The notes beneath the pieces are model-generated. The model saw nothing but the letters and a program-made list of their open reading frames with translations. It was not told the origin of the DNA and did no database searches. The translations under genes and the position numbers were made by a program. A DNA stretch of 10,662 nucleotides, taken from contig DNXA01000250.1 in the NCBI GenBank assembly GCA_003506065.1, positions 6,895-17,556 of the forward strand, given 5' to 3'. Every line of letters begins with the position of its first letter. The first letter of the stretch is position 1. Below, piece by piece: positions 8,176 through 10,662 of the stretch. The stretch comes from Actinomycetota bacterium (GTDB taxonomy: Bacteria; Actinomycetota; Actinomycetes; S36-B12).

Positions 8176-9573
8176 TCAGATGATGGTCCATGCGTGGGTC
8201 AGTACCTCGCGAAGGATCTGCGCCATCTCCTTGAACTGTTCCTCACCTGCAATCAACGGGGGAGCCACTTGAACAACTGGGTCGCCGCGATCATCTGATC
8301 TGCAGTACAAGCCATTGCTGAACATCGCTTTTGACACATAGCCTCGCAGCAGTCGCTCAGACTCGGCTTCGGTGAAAGTCTCGCGTGTGGCCTTGTCCTT
8401 GACGAGTTCGATTCCATAGAAGTAGCCCGTGCCGCGCACATCGCCCACAATCGGCAGATCACGAAGCTCGTTGAGCGTTTTCGCGAAGAGCTCCTCGTTG
8501 TCGAGCACCCGCTGGTTCAGTCCCTCGCGGTCGAAGATATCGAGATTGGCAAGTGCGACGGCTGCCGAGACTGGATGCCCGCCCCAGGTGAATCCGTGCA
8601 GGAAGGTATTCGTGCCCTGGCTGAACGGCTCGAAGAGTCGCTCGCTTGCGATCATCGCCCCAAGCGGTGCATAACCGGAAGTCAGGCCCTTCGCGCACGT
8701 GATGATGTCAGGGGTGACGCCGAAGCGATCCATCGCAAAGGTGGTGCCAATGCGACCGAACGAGGTGATGGTCTCGTCGGCAATCATCAGTACGTCGTAC
8801 TGGTCGCAGATCTCGCGCACTCGCTCCAGATAGCCAGGTGGTGGTGTGAAGCAACCGCCTGAGTTCTGCACCGGCTCCAGAATCACTGCGGCGACCGAAT
8901 CGGGACCTTCGAACTCGATCGCTTCGGCAATGCGATTGGCTGCCCATTGCCCGAATGCGAACAGATCCTCACGAAGGTGTTCAGGGGCGCGGTAGAAGTT
9001 GGTATTGGGCACCCGAACGGTGCTGGGTACCAGCGGCTCGAACGGAACCTTGGCTGCCGGAATGCCGGTGAGTGAAAGTGCGCCATGAGGAGTGCCGTGG
9101 TAGGCCACTGCTCGGCTGATGACCTTGTGCTTGGACGGCTTTCCCGTGAGTTTGAAGTATTGCTTTGCAAGCTTCCAAGCCGATTCAACTGCCTCGCCAC
9201 CGCTGGCCGTGAAGAAGATCCGATTGAGATCTCCCGGCGCCAGATGAGCCAGGCGTTCGGCAAGTTCGATTGCTCGCGGATGAGCAAGACCCCAGATCGG
9301 GAAGAAGGCCAGTTCAGAGGCCTGTCGTGCGGCGGCCTGCGCCAGTTCGGTTCGTCCGTGCCCGACCTGCACATTGAACAAACTGGAGATGCCGTCGAGA
9401 TATCGCCGGCCCTGGTCGTCCCAGATGTAGCAGCCGTCGCCCTTGACGATGACCGGAAGCTCTTCACCGTTGAGGACTGGCGCGTGACGGGTGAAGTGCA
9501 TCCACAAGTGCTTGCGCGCTCGATCTGCGTATGAGGCCTCGTTGGGGGTGCTGTGGCTTGCAGGTGTATTCAT
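8176..9573 (-). CDS. Class III (omega) aminotransferase, probably putrescine/diamine--pyruvate type
   Basis: This PLP enzyme should move the terminal amino group of a diamine or omega-amino acid to a keto acid. The 465-residue protein has the class III layout: GCYIWDDQGRRYLDGISSLF (48-67) near the N-terminus, the phosphate-binding SGGEAVESAWKLAKQY (124-139), Y158-H159-G160, LEPVQNSGG (232-240), ADETITSFGRIG (265-276) with D266 contacting the pyridine nitrogen, and PLP lysine K295 in CAKGLTSGY. The start at 9573 overlaps the lrp stop as ATGA, with a GGGGA stretch just upstream. Neighbours (Lrp-type regulator, divergent aldehyde dehydrogenase) favour putrescine breakdown to 4-aminobutanal, as in SpuC-like enzymes. 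A beta-alanine--pyruvate or GABA transaminase role cannot be excluded from sequence alone. Confidence 0.88.
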   Translation of the reverse strand: MNTPASHSTPNEASYADRARKHLWMHFTRHAPVLNGEELPVIVKGDGCYIWDDQGRRYLDGISSLFNVQVGHGRTELAQAAARQASELAFFPIWGLAHPRAIELAERLAHLAPGDLNRIFFTASGGEAVESAWKLAKQYFKLTGKPSKHKVISRAVAYHGTPHGALSLTGIPAAKVPFEPLVPSTVRVPNTNFYRAPEHLREDLFAFGQWAANRIAEAIEFEGPDSVAAVILEPVQNSGGCFTPPPGYLERVREICDQYDVLMIADETITSFGRIGTTFAMDRFGVTPDIITCAKGLTSGYAPLGAMIASERLFEPFSQGTNTFLHGFTWGGHPVSAAVALANLDIFDREGLNQRVLDNEELFAKTLNELRDLPIVGDVRGTGYFYGIELVKDKATRETFTEAESERLLRGYVSKAMFSNGLYCRSDDRGDPVVQVAPPLIAGEEQFKEMAQILREVLTHAWTII

Positions 9574-10037
9574 CGGGTTCCCCAGGTGTAGATCTGCTTG
9601 CGGAGCTTGAGATAGACGAAGGTCTCGGTCGATTGCACTCCCACCACTGCACGAATGCGTCCGTTGATGAGGTCAAGGAGCTCCTCATCGTCATTGACGA
9701 CGAGCTCAGCCAGCACGTCATAGGAGCCGGCGCACACCACGAGGTAGTCGATCTCGGGCATGGCCTCCAATGCGTCTGCGACGGCCTCGATGTCGCCTTG
9801 AACCTTGATGCCGACCATGGCTGAGCGTGAGAAACCCAGGGCTGCAGGGTCGGCAACGGCCACGATCTGCATGACTCCGGCCTCAGTCAGGCGCTGCACG
9901 CGCTGGCGAACTGCGGCCTCCGAGAGTCCCACGGCCTTGCCGATCGAGGCATATGGACGCCGTCCGTCCTCCTGCAGCAGCTCGATGATCGAACGCGATA
10001 CCTCGTCGACCACGACGGTTCTCTCCTTGCGGGCCAT
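9570..10037 (-). CDS. Lrp/AsnC family transcriptional regulator
   Basis: The 155-residue protein has an N-terminal winged helix-turn-helix (about 10-60; SIGKAVGLSEAAVRQRVQRL is the HTH) and a RAM ligand/oligomerisation domain (about 70-145; the stretch CAGSYDVLAELVVND is typical). It ends KQIYTWGTR, an ending I recall from streptomycete Lrp proteins beside polyamine-type aminotransferase and dehydrogenase genes. Lrp proteins form dimers to octamers, wrap DNA and sense amino acids or related metabolites. It probably regulates the overlapping aminotransferase, the divergent dehydrogenase and itself. An in-frame TGA two codons upstream fixes ATG 10037 as the longest start, but that ATG lacks a usable ribosome site. 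GTG at 10013 has AAGGAG 9 bases upstream and may be the real or a second start, shortening the protein to 147 residues without touching the HTH. Confidence 0.93.
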   Translation of the reverse strand: MARKERTVVVDEVSRSIIELLQEDGRRPYASIGKAVGLSEAAVRQRVQRLTEAGVMQIVAVADPAALGFSRSAMVGIKVQGDIEAVADALEAMPEIDYLVVCAGSYDVLAELVVNDDEELLDLINGRIRAVVGVQSTETFVYLKLRKQIYTWGTR

Positions 10038-10043
10038 GCCTCA

Positions 10044-10072
10044 ATGGTGTGGTGATTTGCCCGCATTGGCAA
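10044..10072 (-). promoter_or_regulatory. Candidate lrp promoter, possibly leaderless
   Basis: On the minus strand TTGCCA (10072-10067) and CACCAT (10049-10044) are separated by 17 bases, resembling -35 and -10 elements of a housekeeping promoter. Transcription would then begin at or near the A of ATG 10037, giving a leaderless message, which agrees with the absence of a ribosome site before that ATG. The -35 lies inside the TTGCC/GGCAA palindrome, so a protein bound there would repress lrp. The -10 match is only partial. Confidence 0.35.
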
Positions 10073-10106
10073 GTGAATCCGCAGGTGTTGCAGGCTTTGA
10101 CCACGA

Positions 10107-10145
10107 AATACGCAATTGATACCACTGAATGCTGCCCAATACGCA
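10107..10145. repeat. Direct repeat AATACGCA, two copies 31 bp apart
   Basis: AATACGCA occurs exactly at 10107-10114 and 10138-10145. The start-to-start distance of 31 bp is close to three helical turns, so both copies face the same side of the DNA, an arrangement expected for an oligomeric regulator such as Lrp. The second copy overlaps the inverted repeat GAATGC-N10-GCATTC (10127-10148). Confidence 0.45.
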
Positions 10146-10153
10146 TTCGGATT

Positions 10154-10159
10154 TATGCT
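10154..10159 (+). promoter_or_regulatory. Candidate -10 of the aldehyde dehydrogenase gene
   Basis: TATGCT is a good -10 match and would start transcription about 15 bases before the ATG. No recognisable -35 hexamer lies 16-18 bases upstream (the sequence there is around GCTGCC), which fits a promoter that needs an activator. The repeats just upstream would be the natural activator sites. Confidence 0.35.
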
Positions 10160-10181
10160 TCTGCTGAGGAATGGAGGCGAG

Positions 10182-10662
10182 ATGTCCCAACGCATGCTTC
10201 GCAATGTGATCAATGGTGAATCGGTGGCGTCCCAGAGTGACCCGACGGCATTGGTCAACCCCACGACCGGTGAAGTATTCGCCGCGGCCCCCAATAGTTC
10301 AGCGGTCGAAGTCGACTCCGCCTATCAAGCAGCAGCGCTGGCATTTCCTTCATGGCGCGATTCGACCCCGGCGGTACGCCAGAAGGCGCTCCTTGCCATC
10401 GCTGATCTTCTGGAGAGTCATGGACAGGAGCTGGTGGCGCTCGAGAGTGAGAACACGGGAAAGCCGATTCCCGTCACCATGACCGAGGAACTGCCCCCGA
10501 TGATCGACCAGATCCGCTTCTTTGCCGGAGCCGCGCGCGTGCTCGAAGGCCGATCAGCGGGTGAGTACATGGCGGGGTTCACGTCGATCATTCGTCGCGA
10601 ACCGGTGGGGGTGATCGGTCAGGTGACCCCATGGAATTACCCGATGATGATGGCCGTGTGGA
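10182..10662 (+). CDS. Aldehyde dehydrogenase, probably gamma-aminobutyraldehyde dehydrogenase (5' part)
   Basis: The first 160 codons of an NAD(P)-dependent aldehyde dehydrogenase are present; the frame is open to the right edge. Visible motifs are NVINGESV, LVNPTTGEVFA (24-34), a glutamate-rich helix with ESENTGKP (88-95), IRREPVGVIGQVTPWNYPM (137-155) and N152 of PWNYP, the catalytic asparagine of the superfamily. The catalytic cysteine and glutamate would be beyond the window. GQVTPWNYP followed by MMMAVW is characteristic of gamma-aminobutyraldehyde/aminoaldehyde dehydrogenases, which convert 4-aminobutanal to GABA. ATG 10182 has GGAGG at 10173-10177, a short 4-base spacing; an internal ATG at 10194 is less likely. 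Divergent from lrp and the aminotransferase, it likely takes the next step after the aminotransferase. Confidence 0.87.
   Translation, partial: MSQRMLRNVINGESVASQSDPTALVNPTTGEVFAAAPNSSAVEVDSAYQAAALAFPSWRDSTPAVRQKALLAIADLLESHGQELVALESENTGKPIPVTMTEELPPMIDQIRFFAGAARVLEGRSAGEYMAGFTSIIRREPVGVIGQVTPWNYPMMMAVW

Larger units (their letters stand above)
10038..10181. promoter_or_regulatory. Divergent control region between lrp and aldehyde dehydrogenase
   Basis: These 144 bases must carry promoters in both directions and contain several repeats: TTGCC-N6-GGCAA at 10057-10072, two copies of AATACGCA (10107-10114 and 10138-10145), and GAATGC-N10-GCATTC at 10127-10148. It is visibly more AT-rich toward the dehydrogenase side than the flanking genes. 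An Lrp-type regulator beside such a region commonly binds it; the specific sites proposed here are inferred. Confidence 0.6.

Noticed and set aside
8281..8300. GATCATCTGATC-type inverted repeat near the prpE/aminotransferase junction as a terminator
   Set aside because: It is inside the aminotransferase coding sequence, short, and not followed by a T-run.

Overview
The window looks like an ordinary chromosomal segment of an actinobacterium (Actinomycetota, probably class Actinomycetes) of moderately high GC. I infer this from the gene order (a divergent M23 peptidase, then rpsB-tsf-pyrH-frr-cdsA-rlmN), from the N-terminally extended UMP kinase, from the long Ala/Val/Glu tail of S2, and from an Lrp regulator of a type I recognise from streptomycetes. 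Genus cannot be told from the sequence alone.

Left part (1-5650): the 5' end of an M23 peptidase gene runs leftwards off the window. A 289-base divergent intergenic region follows, ending in a strongly structured leader for rpsB. Then comes a tightly packed rightward cluster: rpsB (ribosomal protein S2), tsf (EF-Ts), pyrH (UMP kinase), frr (ribosome recycling factor), cdsA (CDP-diacylglycerol synthase) and rlmN (radical SAM RNA methyltransferase). The frr-cdsA gap is 2 bases and cdsA-rlmN share an ATGA overlap. A perfect 12-bp hairpin separates rpsB from tsf. The cluster serves translation, pyrimidine nucleotide supply and phospholipid synthesis.

Middle part (5651-8175): still rightward, a small four-helix potassium-channel-like protein and then a propionyl-CoA synthetase (PrpE/ACSS3-like). 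In many actinobacteria isoprenoid genes such as dxr follow rlmN; here they do not.

Right part (8176-10662): a leftward pair, an Lrp/AsnC regulator overlapping by ATGA a class III (omega) aminotransferase, faces a divergent aldehyde dehydrogenase that runs off the right edge. The aminotransferase stop codon directly abuts the prpE stop codon. Aminotransferase plus dehydrogenase fit putrescine/diamine breakdown through 4-aminobutanal to GABA, with the Lrp protein as probable local regulator. The 144-base region between lrp and the dehydrogenase holds palindromes and a direct repeat that are candidate operators.

I found no mobile element, CRISPR array, tRNA or rRNA, and nothing that amounts to a new multi-gene system. 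The most interesting material is regulatory: the three-hairpin rpsB leader, the rpsB-tsf hairpin, and the repeat-rich lrp/aldehyde dehydrogenase control region.
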